Below, piece by piece: positions 1 through 8,524 of a stretch of DNA of 37,583 bases. A model generated the notes under the pieces. It made no database searches. It had not been told where the DNA came from and saw only the letters and a program-made list of their open reading frames with translations. The stretch spans positions 1-37,583 of the forward strand of contig JBDZUV010000015.1 in assembly GCA_040255345.1 (NCBI GenBank). Direction: 5' to 3'. The DNA comes from JAFDWI01 sp040255345. Its GTDB lineage: Bacteria > Actinomycetota > Acidimicrobiia > Acidimicrobiales > Iamiaceae. Every line of letters begins with the position of its first letter. Positions within the stretch are counted from its first letter, which is position 1. Made by a program: the position numbers and the translations under genes.

Positions 1-37
1 CTGGGTCCGACACGTCCGGCTCGGAGGGAATCGTCAT
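1..37 (-). CDS. Possible 5' end of a gene cut by the window edge
   Basis: An ATG at 37 reading leftward opens a frame of 12 codons (MTIPSEPDVSDP) without a stop before the edge. It follows dnaG by about 105 bp on the same strand. In many bacteria a major sigma factor gene lies after dnaG, but the residues seen here are too few to identify anything. There is no clear Shine-Dalgarno sequence before the ATG. The 38-142 interval holds nothing else I recognise. This is a guess based on position and an open frame only. Confidence 0.2.
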   Translation of the reverse strand, partial: MTIPSEPDVSDP

Positions 38-142
38 GTCGGTGCGCTCAGCCGGTCGCGACCGGAACACCGCTGCTGCCGACGATTCCGCTGGCGGCGG
101 TCTGGTGCGTGTCCCGTCCCGAGCGTGGCGGAATCCGAACGG

Positions 143-1975
143 TCAAGCCCGATCTGGATCCTGTTCACTCAACCATCGTACCAATTCGTCGCTTTCGACC
201 AGGACCGATTCCGGCTCGGCCCGCAGGTGTTCGAGCTGCAACTTGAGCCATGTGACCGACGGCGCGTACGCGAGCGGATTCTCCGACCGACGGGCACGGC
301 GTTCGAACTCCAGCAGGGTCCGGCGCCCGGCTTCGACCACCAGTCGGGTCGCGACGTCGAGGGGTTCCGCATCACCGGGATCGACGGCGACCGCCGCCAA
401 CAGCTCGGCCCCGTCGGGATCGAGCAGTGCCGCGGCCGCGTGCACGTCGCCAGCGGCGGCTTCGACCGCACCGAAGACATCCCGGTGGACCTGGTCGACG
501 AACAATGCCGCGTCGACCAGGGCGATCATCTCCGAACCACGATGGACCGCCAGACGCAACGCTTCGGTCTCGACACCTCCCGGCCTTCGGGCACGTCGGG
601 CCGGACGCACGTCGTCGCCCGCGAAGGGATCGGCGTCGAACGGGTCGCCTCCGACGGGGCCGGCGTCGCCCGCCCGGGTCGACCCCCGTCGGGTGCCGAC
701 GCCGCCGCGGGTCAGCCGTGCCCGCAGGTGGTCGGGGTCCAGTCGACAGCGGTCGGCGACCTCCATGATGTAGGGATCACGGACCAGTTCGTTCGGGTGC
801 TCGGCGATGACCGCGAGCGCACCTTCGGCCACCCGCGCCCGACCTTCGGCGGTCGCGAAGTCTCCGGTGGCGAGGACCCGCTCCACGCGATACGCGAGAA
901 ACGGTCGCGCCCGCTCGACCGCGCCACGTAATGCCCCGGGTTCGGTGCTGGCCAGATCCGCCGGATCCGCCCCGCCGGGAAGCTCCACGACCGACACGTC
1001 GATGTCGTGGGTACGCTCCCATGCGTACACGCGATCGGCCGCGGCCTTGCCCGCCTGATCGGGATCGAACGCGAGCACGACCCCGCGGGCGAACTTCCGC
1101 AGCATCTTCACGTGGTCTTCGGTGAGTGCGGTGCCGCAGGTGGCCACGGCACGGTCCAGTCCGCTCGTGGCGAAGCCGATGACGTCGGTGTAGCCCTCGC
1201 ACACGATCACCTGGTCGGCGGTCACGATCGACGACTTTGCCCAGTTCAGCCCGTAGAGCACCCGGGACTTGTGGTACAGGGGGGTTTCCGCGGTGTTCCG
1301 GTACTTGGGCCCTTCGGCGCCGGGCAGGATCCGCCCGCCGAAGGAGACCGGGTCGCCCTGCGCGTCGAAGATCGGGAACAGCACACGGGCCCGGAAGAAG
1401 TCCTGCGTGCGCCCCCGCCGGTTGACGAAGACCAGCCCGGCCTTCGCCAGGGCGTCACCGCGGGAGCCCAGCGCCCGGGCCAGGGCATCCCAGGTGTCGG
1501 GCGCCCACCCGATCCGGTACCGCCGGACCGTGTCGCCGTCGAAACCCCGGTTGCGGAGGTACGAGCGAGCCGGGCCCGCGTCGGGCGCGGTGAGCAACCG
1601 CTGGTGGTACCACTCGACGGCATCCTCCATCGCCTCGACCAGCCGGGTCCGCTCACGGCGGCCTTCGGACTGCGACCGTTCGTCGTAGCGCAAGGTGACG
1701 CCGGCCGCGACGGCGAGCGTCTCGACCGCGGTGGCGAAATCGAGGTGATCGATCTCCATCGCGAAGGTGATGGCATCACCGCTCTTGCCGCACCCGAAGC
1801 AGTGGAAGAACCCCTTTTCGGCCGACACCGAAAAGCTCGGGGACTTCTCGCCGTGGAACGGGCACAGACCCATCCACGACGAACCCACGCGCTTGAGCGC
1901 GAGATGACGGCTCACCAGTGCGACCAGGTCGGTCGCTTCCCTGACCCTCGCGATGTCCTCGGCGACGATCCCCAC
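143..1975 (-). CDS. dnaG: DNA primase DnaG
   Basis: Bacterial replicative primase, which synthesises RNA primers at the replication fork and works with the DnaB helicase. The 610-residue product has the N-terminal CHC2-type zinc-binding domain (C38, H41, C59, C62). The primase core follows, with a TOPRIM domain in which E260 (motif VCEGYTD) and D304/D306 (AFDPDQAG) are the expected metal-binding acidic residues. The C-terminal third (about 420-610) would be the helicase-interacting region and is poorly conserved, as usual. The start is a GTG, placed by the family N-terminus and by a CATGAT box 7 nt upstream. ppdK lies 148 bp upstream on the same strand. The length is normal for the family. 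Confidence 0.97.
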   Translation of the reverse strand: MGIVAEDIARVREATDLVALVSRHLALKRVGSSWMGLCPFHGEKSPSFSVSAEKGFFHCFGCGKSGDAITFAMEIDHLDFATAVETLAVAAGVTLRYDERSQSEGRRERTRLVEAMEDAVEWYHQRLLTAPDAGPARSYLRNRGFDGDTVRRYRIGWAPDTWDALARALGSRGDALAKAGLVFVNRRGRTQDFFRARVLFPIFDAQGDPVSFGGRILPGAEGPKYRNTAETPLYHKSRVLYGLNWAKSSIVTADQVIVCEGYTDVIGFATSGLDRAVATCGTALTEDHVKMLRKFARGVVLAFDPDQAGKAAADRVYAWERTHDIDVSVVELPGGADPADLASTEPGALRGAVERARPFLAYRVERVLATGDFATAEGRARVAEGALAVIAEHPNELVRDPYIMEVADRCRLDPDHLRARLTRGGVGTRRGSTRAGDAGPVGGDPFDADPFAGDDVRPARRARRPGGVETEALRLAVHRGSEMIALVDAALFVDQVHRDVFGAVEAAAGDVHAAAALLDPDGAELLAAVAVDPGDAEPLDVATRLVVEAGRRTLLEFERRARRSENPLAYAPSVTWLKLQLEHLRAEPESVLVESDELVRWLSEQDPDRA

Positions 1976-1982
1976 GGATCAG

Positions 1983-1988
1983 ATCATG
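1983..1988 (-). promoter_or_regulatory. Candidate -10 box of dnaG (leaderless type)
   Basis: CATGAT on the minus strand ends 7 nt before the dnaG GTG. The first base departs from TANNNT, so this is the weakest of the leaderless-type boxes listed here. No convincing -35 is visible. Confidence 0.35.
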
Positions 1989-2123
1989 ACAGGTTGCCGC
2001 GGAGCGGACGTGCCGATGGGGAAATCGGACCCGGAAGCGTCGTTCGGCGAACCGCGAGCAGCGGAGGGAACCCCGTCAACCCCGATCGGACCGACCGTAT
2101 CCGACCGCGTCGTCCGGCGCCCG

Positions 2124-4748
2124 TCACGCCCCCAGCACGGCCTGCGCCGCGGACAGCCGGGCGATCGGTACCCGGTAGGGCGAGCACGACACGTAGTCGA
2201 GGCCGGCGTCGTGGAACACACGGATCGATTCGGGGTCACCGCCGTGTTCACCGCACACGCCCAGCTTGAGCGTCTCCTTGGCCTTGCGACCGCGCTTGGC
2301 GCCGATCCTGACGAGTTCACCGACGCCATCGGCGTCGACGGTCTCGAACGGGTTCCGCTTCAACAGCCCTTTTTCGAGGTAGGTCTTCATGAGACGACCC
2401 TCGATGTCGTCGCGGCTGAATCCGAAGGTCATCTGGGTCAGGTCGTTCGTGCCGAAACTGAAGAAGTCGGCCTCTTGGGCGATCTCATCGGCACACAGCG
2501 CCGCGCGCGGCGTCTCGATCATCGTGCCGATCAGGATCTTCGGCTTCTTGCGACGTCCCTCGGTGGCCAGGCGGATCGCGTCGGCGACCCAGCCGCGTGC
2601 CTCGGCGAGCTCCGCCCGCGCGACGGTGAGGGGAATCATCACCTCGACGATCGGCTTGCCCCCTGCGTCGAGTCGGTCGAGCGCAGCTTCGACCAGCGCC
2701 CGCACCTGCATCGCGTACAGGCCCGGCTTGAGCATGCCGAGGCGGACCCCGCGTACGCCCAACATCGGGTTGAACTCGTGCCAGGAGCGGGCCGCCTCCA
2801 ACAATCTGGTCTCGCGCTTCGACAGGCCCTTGGTCGCGGCCTTCACCTCGAGCGCACCCAGATCGGGGAGGAACTCGTGCAACGGCGGGTCGAGCAGCCG
2901 GACCGTGACCGGAAGCCCGTCCATCGCCTCGAGGATCGCGGCGAAGTCCTTCTTCTGCACCTCGTGCAGTTCTTCGAGGGCTTCGGCCTCGGCCGCCGGC
3001 GTGTCGGCCAGGATCATCCTGCGGACCACGGGCAGGCGGTCTTCGGCGAGGAACATGTGCTCGGTACGGCACAACCCGATGCCCTGGGCGCCGTAAGAGC
3101 GGGCGACCGCGGCGTCCTCGCCGTTGTCGGCATTGGCCCGCACGGCGAGCTTGCCCTTGCGGATCGCGTCGGCCCACTTCAGGATCGTGTCGAATTCGGC
3201 GGGCGGTTGGGCCGCGACGAGTTCGACCTCACCGACGACGACTTCACCGGTGGAGCCGTTGATCGACACCATGTCTCCCTCGGTGATCGTGACATCGCCG
3301 ACCGTCGCCTTCTTTCCGTCGATGTGGACGGCATCCGCGCCGACCACCGCAGGAATGCCCCAACCGCGGGCCACGACCGCTGCGTGCGAGACCAGACCGC
3401 CCCTTGCGGTCAGGATGCCCTGTGAGACCTGCATGCCGTGCACGTCGTCGGGCGAGGTCTCGTTACGCACCAACACGATCCGGTCGCCCTTCGCGGCCGC
3501 AGCGACCGCCCGGTCCGAGTCGAAGATCGCCTTGCCGACGGCCGCGCCCGGCGATGCCGCCAGGCCCTTGGTGAGCACGTCGACCTTCGCCCCGCCGAAC
3601 TGCGGGTGGAGCACCTGGTCGAGGTGATCAGCCGTGATCCGCTGGACCGCTTCCTCCCGGGTGAGGCCGATCCGTTTGTCGCGGGTCATGTCCACGGCCA
3701 TCTTGAGCGCCGCCCGTCCGGTGCGCTTGCCCACGCGGGTCTGCAGCATCCACAGCTTGCCCTGTTCGATCGTGAACTCCGTGTCGCACATGTCGCGGTA
3801 GTGGCGCTCGAGGCGGTCGAAGATGACCAGGAGCTCATCGTGGATCTTCGGGAACGACTTGCCGAGCTCGTCGAGGTCCGCGGTGTTCCTGATCCCGGCG
3901 ACCACGTCCTCGCCCTGGGCGTTGACCAGGAAATCGCCGTAGGGACGGTTCTCACCGGTCGCGGCGTTGCGGGTGAAGCCCACCCCCGTTCCCGAGTTGT
4001 CGTCGCGGTTGCCGAACACCATCGCCTGGACGTTCACCGCCGTGCCGAGATCGTGGCTGATCTTGTCACGGGTGCGATACGCGACCGCTCGCGGGGTGTT
4101 CCACGATGCGAACACGGCTTCGATCGCGCCGCGGAGCTGGGCCCGGGGATCTTGCGGGAACGCGGCCTTGGTCTTGCGCTCGACCAGCGCCTTGTAGGCG
4201 GTGCACAGCTTGCGCAGCGCCGCAGCCGACAGCTCCGCATCGCTGTCGACACCGGCGTTGTGCTTGGCCTTCTCGAGTGGCGTGTCGAAGCTGTCGGCGT
4301 CGATGCCCAGCACGATCCGTCCGTACATCGCGATGAAACGCCGGTACGAGTCGTACGCGAACCGCTCCTGACCGGTCACCTTCGCCAGGCCTTCGACCGA
4401 AGCGTCGTTCAGGCCGAGGTTGAGCACCGTGTCCATCATCCCGGGCATCGACACCGCGGCACCGGAACGGACACTGACCAGTTGGGGATCGTCGGGGTCG
4501 CCGATGCGACGACCCATCGCCTTCTCCAGTCTGGCGACGTGACGGTCGATCTCGGCGTCGAGCTCTTCGGGCCAGCCGCCAGCGAGATACGCGCGACACG
4601 CGTCGGTCGAGATCGTGAACCCCGGCGGCACCGGCAGCTCGAGCACCGACGTCATCTCCGCCAGGTTCGCCCCTTTTCCTCCGAGCAGCTTCTTGAGCTG
4701 CATGGGCGGGCGGCGGTGGTTGTGACCGAAGGCGTAGACGTAGGGCAC
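2124..4748 (-). CDS. ppdK: Pyruvate, phosphate dikinase
   Basis: Interconverts pyruvate + ATP + phosphate with PEP + AMP + PPi in the cytosol, at the glycolysis/gluconeogenesis node. The 874-residue protein has the full family architecture. The ATP-grasp nucleotide-binding part is N-terminal (GGKGANLAEM near 23; VSVRSGAAVSMPGMMDTVLN at 91-110). The central phosphohistidine domain has catalytic H455 in GGLVSHAAVVARGWG. The C-terminal PEP/pyruvate TIM barrel ends with LGVCGEHGGDP, which carries the catalytic Cys. The position two before the catalytic His, normally the Thr phosphorylated by the PDRP regulator, is V453. The GTG start is preceded by a strong GAGGAGAGG Shine-Dalgarno. The divergent neighbour is an esterase gene. 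It sits where mycobacteria carry dgt upstream of dnaG. Confidence 0.96.
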   Translation of the reverse strand: MPYVYAFGHNHRRPPMQLKKLLGGKGANLAEMTSVLELPVPPGFTISTDACRAYLAGGWPEELDAEIDRHVARLEKAMGRRIGDPDDPQLVSVRSGAAVSMPGMMDTVLNLGLNDASVEGLAKVTGQERFAYDSYRRFIAMYGRIVLGIDADSFDTPLEKAKHNAGVDSDAELSAAALRKLCTAYKALVERKTKAAFPQDPRAQLRGAIEAVFASWNTPRAVAYRTRDKISHDLGTAVNVQAMVFGNRDDNSGTGVGFTRNAATGENRPYGDFLVNAQGEDVVAGIRNTADLDELGKSFPKIHDELLVIFDRLERHYRDMCDTEFTIEQGKLWMLQTRVGKRTGRAALKMAVDMTRDKRIGLTREEAVQRITADHLDQVLHPQFGGAKVDVLTKGLAASPGAAVGKAIFDSDRAVAAAAKGDRIVLVRNETSPDDVHGMQVSQGILTARGGLVSHAAVVARGWGIPAVVGADAVHIDGKKATVGDVTITEGDMVSINGSTGEVVVGEVELVAAQPPAEFDTILKWADAIRKGKLAVRANADNGEDAAVARSYGAQGIGLCRTEHMFLAEDRLPVVRRMILADTPAAEAEALEELHEVQKKDFAAILEAMDGLPVTVRLLDPPLHEFLPDLGALEVKAATKGLSKRETRLLEAARSWHEFNPMLGVRGVRLGMLKPGLYAMQVRALVEAALDRLDAGGKPIVEVMIPLTVARAELAEARGWVADAIRLATEGRRKKPKILIGTMIETPRAALCADEIAQEADFFSFGTNDLTQMTFGFSRDDIEGRLMKTYLEKGLLKRNPFETVDADGVGELVRIGAKRGRKAKETLKLGVCGEHGGDPESIRVFHDAGLDYVSCSPYRVPIARLSAAQAVLGA

Positions 4749-4791
4749 GGACCTCTCCTCAGGGGTGTCGGGGGACGGATCGGATCGGAGA

Positions 4792-4858
4792 AACCGGGGT
4801 CGCCGGTGACGCCGAGCAAGTGCGGCCCGGTGGCGGTCGAACCGGGATCGCCGGTGAC
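4792..4858. repeat. Direct repeat in the ppdK/esterase divergent region
   Basis: Two 19-bp copies lie at 4792-4810 (AACCGGGGTCGCCGGTGAC) and 4840-4858, differing at one base. Their starts are 48 bp apart. Each contains the imperfect palindrome GTCGCCGGTGAC (ATC in place of GTC in the second copy). They lie 44-110 bp upstream of the ppdK start, where an operator would be expected. No binding protein can be assigned. Confidence 0.45.
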
Positions 4859-4959
4859 CGCCGCCTGGTCGCGAACGAGTGCGGACGAGATGGTAGTGGG
4901 AACCCGATGCGGAACCGTGCAGCCCGGCCGATCGTGGCGCGGCATCCCGGTCGCCGCGC

Positions 4960-4965
4960 TACGTT
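4960..4965 (+). promoter_or_regulatory. Candidate -10 box of the esterase gene
   Basis: TACGTT fits TANNNT and would start transcription about 30 nt before the ATG at 5003. That leader contains the AAGGA ribosome binding site at 4991-4995. The -35 is not recognisable. Confidence 0.3.
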
Positions 4966-5002
4966 GCCCCCGACATCGACCCGCCGACCGAAGGACTCCC
5001 CG

Positions 5003-5944
5003 ATGGCCCCGACCAAGCACGTCCAGGACTTCCTCGACCTGATCAACGGACTCGACATGCCCCCGCTGGCCGATCAGGGACCCGAGGTCGCGCGTGCCGG
5101 GTATGCGCAACTCGCCGTGGCCGAAGGTCCGGCGGTGGCCTCGGTCGAGGACGTCACCGTCACCGACGGCCAACACGGCGACTTCGCCGTGCGTTGCTAC
5201 CGTCCGGCCGGCGCCGACCCGACAGACACGCTGGGCTGCCTCGTGTGGATCCACGGCGGCGGCTTCGTCATCGGTGACCTGGAGACGGGGGATTCGACCT
5301 GTCGGGTGTTGGCGAACGAAGCCGGCGTCGCGGTCGTGAGCGTCGACTACCACCTGGCCCCCGAGCACCCCTACCCCGCCGCGATCGACGACGTGATGAC
5401 GGCGCTGGACTGGGTCGTGGCCGAGGCCGAACGGCTCGGGATCGACCCGGCGCGCCTCGCGGTCGGTGGCGATTCGGCCGGTGGCAACCTCACGGCGGTC
5501 GCGTGTCAGCTCGCGCGGGCCGCCGGTGGCCCCCAGATCGCGTTCCAGCTCCTCGTCTACCCGGTCACGGATCTGGCCGGCGACCATCCGTCGCGCCACG
5601 AGAACGGCGAGGGCTACTTCCTCACCCAGGAGACCATGGTCTGGTTCGCACGCCAGTACCTGGGTGGCCGCGACGCGGCCACCCCGCGCGTGTCACCGAA
5701 GCTCGCATCGGACCTGTCGAGGCTTCCGCCGGCGATGGTGATCACCGCCGAATTCGATCCGCTCCGGGACGAAGGGCTCGCGTACGCGGACGCGCTGCAG
5801 GCCGCCGGGATCCCCGTCGAACGGCTGCACTTCGACGGCGAGATCCACGGCTTCTTCGACTTCGACTTCCTGCCCGACTCTGCGGTCGCCCGTTCCCGGG
5901 CTGCCGCGACCATCCGCCGGGCGTTCGGCGACCACACGTCCTGA
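5003..5944 (+). CDS. Alpha/beta hydrolase, hormone-sensitive-lipase family
   Basis: A 313-residue serine esterase/lipase-type hydrolase, probably cytosolic since no signal peptide is seen. It carries the HSL (family IV) signature: oxyanion-hole motif HGGGF, nucleophile elbow GDSAGG, catalytic Asp in EFDPLRDEG and catalytic His in GEIHGFF, in the expected order. The YHLAPEHPYPAA segment is also typical. Upstream in-frame codons exist, but the ATG at 5003 has AAGGA at a good distance and starts where the family starts. Natural substrate is unknown; family members act on short acyl esters. It is transcribed alone, divergent from ppdK and convergent with glyS. Confidence 0.9.
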   Translation: MAPTKHVQDFLDLINGLDMPPLADQGPEVARAGYAQLAVAEGPAVASVEDVTVTDGQHGDFAVRCYRPAGADPTDTLGCLVWIHGGGFVIGDLETGDSTCRVLANEAGVAVVSVDYHLAPEHPYPAAIDDVMTALDWVVAEAERLGIDPARLAVGGDSAGGNLTAVACQLARAAGGPQIAFQLLVYPVTDLAGDHPSRHENGEGYFLTQETMVWFARQYLGGRDAATPRVSPKLASDLSRLPPAMVITAEFDPLRDEGLAYADALQAAGIPVERLHFDGEIHGFFDFDFLPDSAVARSRAAATIRRAFGDHTS

Positions 5945-5956
5945 CCGGTACCGCGA

Positions 5957-6030
5957 AGTTGTCGCAGTCATGCTCGACTCCACCCGTAGTTGTCGCAGTC
6001 GTGCCCGGAAAGCGGGACCAACTGCGACAA
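5957..6030. terminator. Repeat-built hairpin between convergent esterase and glyS genes
   Basis: AGTTGTCGCAGTC occurs twice (5957-5969 and 5988-6000). The second copy pairs perfectly over 10 bp (TTGTCGCAGT, 5990-5999) with ACTGCGACAA at 6021-6030. Inside the loop, CCCG (6004-6007) pairs with CGGG (6013-6016). The result is a two-stage hairpin between the esterase stop and the glyS stop. A bidirectional transcription terminator is the simplest role, although no T-run follows on either strand. The extra upstream half-copy could form an alternative longer hairpin with the same 3' arm. Confidence 0.55.
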
Positions 6031-6087
6031 GTTCAGGGGGTGGGCCGGAGGGGCGGTTGGACGGTCGCCCGGTGTCGACCCGGGTCG

Positions 6088-7419
6088 CTACAGGCCGAGG
6101 CGTCCGTCGAGGTGGGCGACCAGGTCGTCGATCAGCACGCGCTCCTGGGCCATGGTGTCGCGGTCGCGCACCGTGACGGCCCGGTCGTCGAGGGTGTCGA
6201 AATCGACGGTCACACACAACGGCGTACCGAGTTCGTCCTGGCGGCGGTAGCGACGCCCGATCGCCTGGGTCTCGTCGTAGTCGCACATCCATTCGGGCTG
6301 CACGAGGCCGAGTACCTCGTTCGCCACGCCCGACAGCTCCAGCTTCTTCGACAATGGCAGCACCGCCACCTTGTAGGGAGCCAGCCGCGGGTGCAGCCGC
6401 AGTACGGTACGCGTCTCGCCACGCACCTCCTCGGTGTGGAACGCCGAGAGCAGAAACGCCATCATCGTCCGCGTCGCGCCCGCGGCCGGTTCGATCACAT
6501 GGGGCCGGTAGCGCTCGCCGGTCGCCTGGTCGAAGTAGTCGAGCTTCTCTCCCGATGCGTTCGCATGCGCGGTCAGGTCGAAGTCGCCCCGATTGGCGAT
6601 CCCCTCGAGTTCGTCCCAACCCCAGGGGAACGTGAACTCCACATCGGACGTGGCGACCGAATAGTGGCTCAACTCGTCTTCGCCGTGCGGGCGCAGACGC
6701 AACTGTGACGCGGGAATCCCGAGCTCGGTGTACCAGCGGAACCGCTCGTCGCACCAGTAGTGGTACCACTCGTCGGCCTCGTCCGGCGGCACGAAGAACT
6801 CCATCTCCATCTGTTCGAACTCCCGGGTGCGGAACACGAAGTTGCCCGGGGTGATCTCGTTGCGGAACGACTTGCCCACCTGGGCGATGCCGAACGGCGG
6901 CTTCTTGCGCGACGTGTTCAACACGTTGGTGAAATTGGTGAACATCCCCTGTGCGGTCTCCGGACGCAGGTACGCCTCGGTCGCCGCGGACTCCACCGGA
7001 CCGGCATGGGTCTTGAACATCAGGTTGAACTGCCGGGCCTCGGTGAACGTGCCGCGCTGGCCACAGTTGGGGCACAGATCGGGATCGTCGAGCTTGTCGA
7101 GCCGGAACCGTTCCTTGCAGTTGCGACAGTCCACCAGCGGGTCGGTGAAGTTGGTGAAGTGTCCGGACGCCTCCCAGATCTGGGGTGGGCTCAGGATCGC
7201 CGCGTCGAGACCGACGACGTCGTGACGGAGCTGCACCATCGAACGCCACCAGGCGTCCTTCACGTTGCGCAACAACAGCACCCCGATCGGTCCGTAGTCG
7301 TAGGTGGAGCGGAACCCGCCGTAGATCTCCGCGGACGGGAACACGAAGCCGCGTCGCTTCGAGAGGTTCAGAACGGCTTCCATCTTGTCGTCGGGCTCGG
7401 TGGCCTCCGGGGCGCTCAT
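6088..7419 (-). CDS. glyS: Glycyl-tRNA synthetase, dimeric type
   Basis: Class II aminoacyl-tRNA synthetase charging tRNA-Gly, of the alpha2 type found in actinobacteria and not the alpha2beta2 type. The 443-residue protein has the N-terminal RGFVFPSAEIYGG segment and a Cys-x2-Cys pair motif (C98, C101, C116, C119) that probably binds zinc. Class II motif 2 lies around FRNEITPGNFVFRTREFEQME. The C-terminal anticodon-binding domain carries LAPYKVAVLPLSKK and YRRQDELGTPLCVTVDF. The start is the ATG at 7419; a TACCGT box 8 nt upstream argues for leaderless transcription and fixes this start. Divergent from the RDD gene pair. Confidence 0.96.
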   Translation of the reverse strand: MSAPEATEPDDKMEAVLNLSKRRGFVFPSAEIYGGFRSTYDYGPIGVLLLRNVKDAWWRSMVQLRHDVVGLDAAILSPPQIWEASGHFTNFTDPLVDCRNCKERFRLDKLDDPDLCPNCGQRGTFTEARQFNLMFKTHAGPVESAATEAYLRPETAQGMFTNFTNVLNTSRKKPPFGIAQVGKSFRNEITPGNFVFRTREFEQMEMEFFVPPDEADEWYHYWCDERFRWYTELGIPASQLRLRPHGEDELSHYSVATSDVEFTFPWGWDELEGIANRGDFDLTAHANASGEKLDYFDQATGERYRPHVIEPAAGATRTMMAFLLSAFHTEEVRGETRTVLRLHPRLAPYKVAVLPLSKKLELSGVANEVLGLVQPEWMCDYDETQAIGRRYRRQDELGTPLCVTVDFDTLDDRAVTVRDRDTMAQERVLIDDLVAHLDGRLGL

Positions 7420-7427
7420 GGGGCCAC

Positions 7428-7433
7428 ACGGTA
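7428..7433 (-). promoter_or_regulatory. Candidate -10 box of glyS (leaderless type)
   Basis: TACCGT on the minus strand lies 8 nt before the glyS ATG, placing the predicted transcription start at or next to the start codon. The same hexamer and spacing precede the acyltransferase gene at 28288. Confidence 0.5.
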
Positions 7434-7509
7434 GTGGTCGCCCCTTGCGGACCCCAGGCCCGAAGCGTGCCGACCACGTCGATCTCCCGATCGATCCAGG
7501 CGGCGCGGG

Positions 7510-7515
7510 TAGCGT
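7510..7515 (+). promoter_or_regulatory. Candidate -10 box of the first RDD gene (leaderless type)
   Basis: TAGCGT ends 7 nt before the GTG at 7523. Divergent from the glyS box about 80 bp away. This spacing supports the GTG at 7523 over upstream in-frame candidates. Confidence 0.45.
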
Positions 7516-7522
7516 GCAGGGC

Positions 7523-8461
7523 GTGAGCTATCACGCCTACAACATGCCGCCACCCCTGCCCGTGGACCCCACCGACGTCGCCGGCAAGCGCATCGGTGCC
7601 TGGTTCATCGACGCCGTGATCTACGTGGTGGTCTCGAACCTGCTGGCCGTGCTGCTGGGGGTCGGGCCCAAGATCAACTCGCAGGACTTCGACAGCTCGG
7701 CTGCTGCCGAGAGGTTCTGCGAGACGTGGCGGAGCGCAAACAACGGGGTCTGCTCGCATGCGGAAGGCACGGCCACGACGATCACCAACATCGCGCCGGC
7801 GATCTGGCTGTTCGTGGCGCTGGTCGTCGTGTTCATCGTGTACCAGGGCCTGCTCGGAGCCAGCCTCGGCAAGCTCGCCCTCGGGTTGCGGATCGTCAAG
7901 GCCGACGGCAGCCTCGCCGGTGTCGGCGCATCGGCGCTCCGCACGGTGCTCTGGGTCGTCGACGCGATCACCTGCGCTGCTCCGATCGTCGGCGGCATCC
8001 TGATCCTGACCACCAAGGGTCACCGCCGCGTCGGAGACATGGCCGCGGGCACATTCGTGGTGCCCCACACCCAGGTCGGTCATCCGGTGATCCTCCCCGG
8101 TCAACCCGGTTGGGGCACCTACCAACCGGGGCCGTACCAGCCGACGCCGCAACCCGGTGCGCCCGGAGGACCCGGCGGCTTCGGTCAACCGAGCGGGTTC
8201 GGCCAGCCCGGTGCCCCGGCAGTGGGTCCGTCAGCGACGCCGCCGGCACCGTGGGCTCCCACGACGCCGATGCCCGGCGAGGCGCCCGGGTCGACCGAAT
8301 TCCCGGGGCCCGCCGCGGCCGACGCACCCGGTGGGGGCTATGAAGCCGACAAGCCGATCTGGGACGATGCCCGCAATGCCTACATCCAGTACGACTCCGA
8401 ACGGTCCGCCTGGCTCGAGTACGACGACGTCGCAAAAGAGTGGAAACCGATCAGCACCTGA
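7523..8461 (+). CDS. RDD-family membrane protein with WLEYDD tail (copy 1)
   Basis: A 312-residue RDD-family membrane protein. The RDD domain starts near residue 18 (DVAGKRIGAWFIDAVIYVVV, with the signature Arg and Asp). It contains three likely membrane helices: about 28-47, one around TITNIAPAIWLFVALVVVFIVY, and one near TVLWVVDAITCAAPIVGGILIL. The ending GHRRVGDMAAGTFVV is typical of the family. A Pro/Gly/Gln-rich linker of about 90 residues follows, then a 33-residue aromatic tail (8360-8458) nearly matching that of the next gene. RDD proteins are membrane proteins with mostly unknown roles; some members are linked to ion transport. Start chosen at GTG 7523; ATG 7544 is an alternative. 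Probably co-transcribed with the next gene, 63 bp away. Confidence 0.85.
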   Translation: MSYHAYNMPPPLPVDPTDVAGKRIGAWFIDAVIYVVVSNLLAVLLGVGPKINSQDFDSSAAAERFCETWRSANNGVCSHAEGTATTITNIAPAIWLFVALVVVFIVYQGLLGASLGKLALGLRIVKADGSLAGVGASALRTVLWVVDAITCAAPIVGGILILTTKGHRRVGDMAAGTFVVPHTQVGHPVILPGQPGWGTYQPGPYQPTPQPGAPGGPGGFGQPSGFGQPGAPAVGPSATPPAPWAPTTPMPGEAPGSTEFPGPAAADAPGGGYEADKPIWDDARNAYIQYDSERSAWLEYDDVAKEWKPIST

Positions 8462-8524
8462 GCGCGGAGCTCGACCGCTGCGACCGAGTGGCGGCGCGAG
8501 GCTCGTGACCGAACCGACGCTGCG

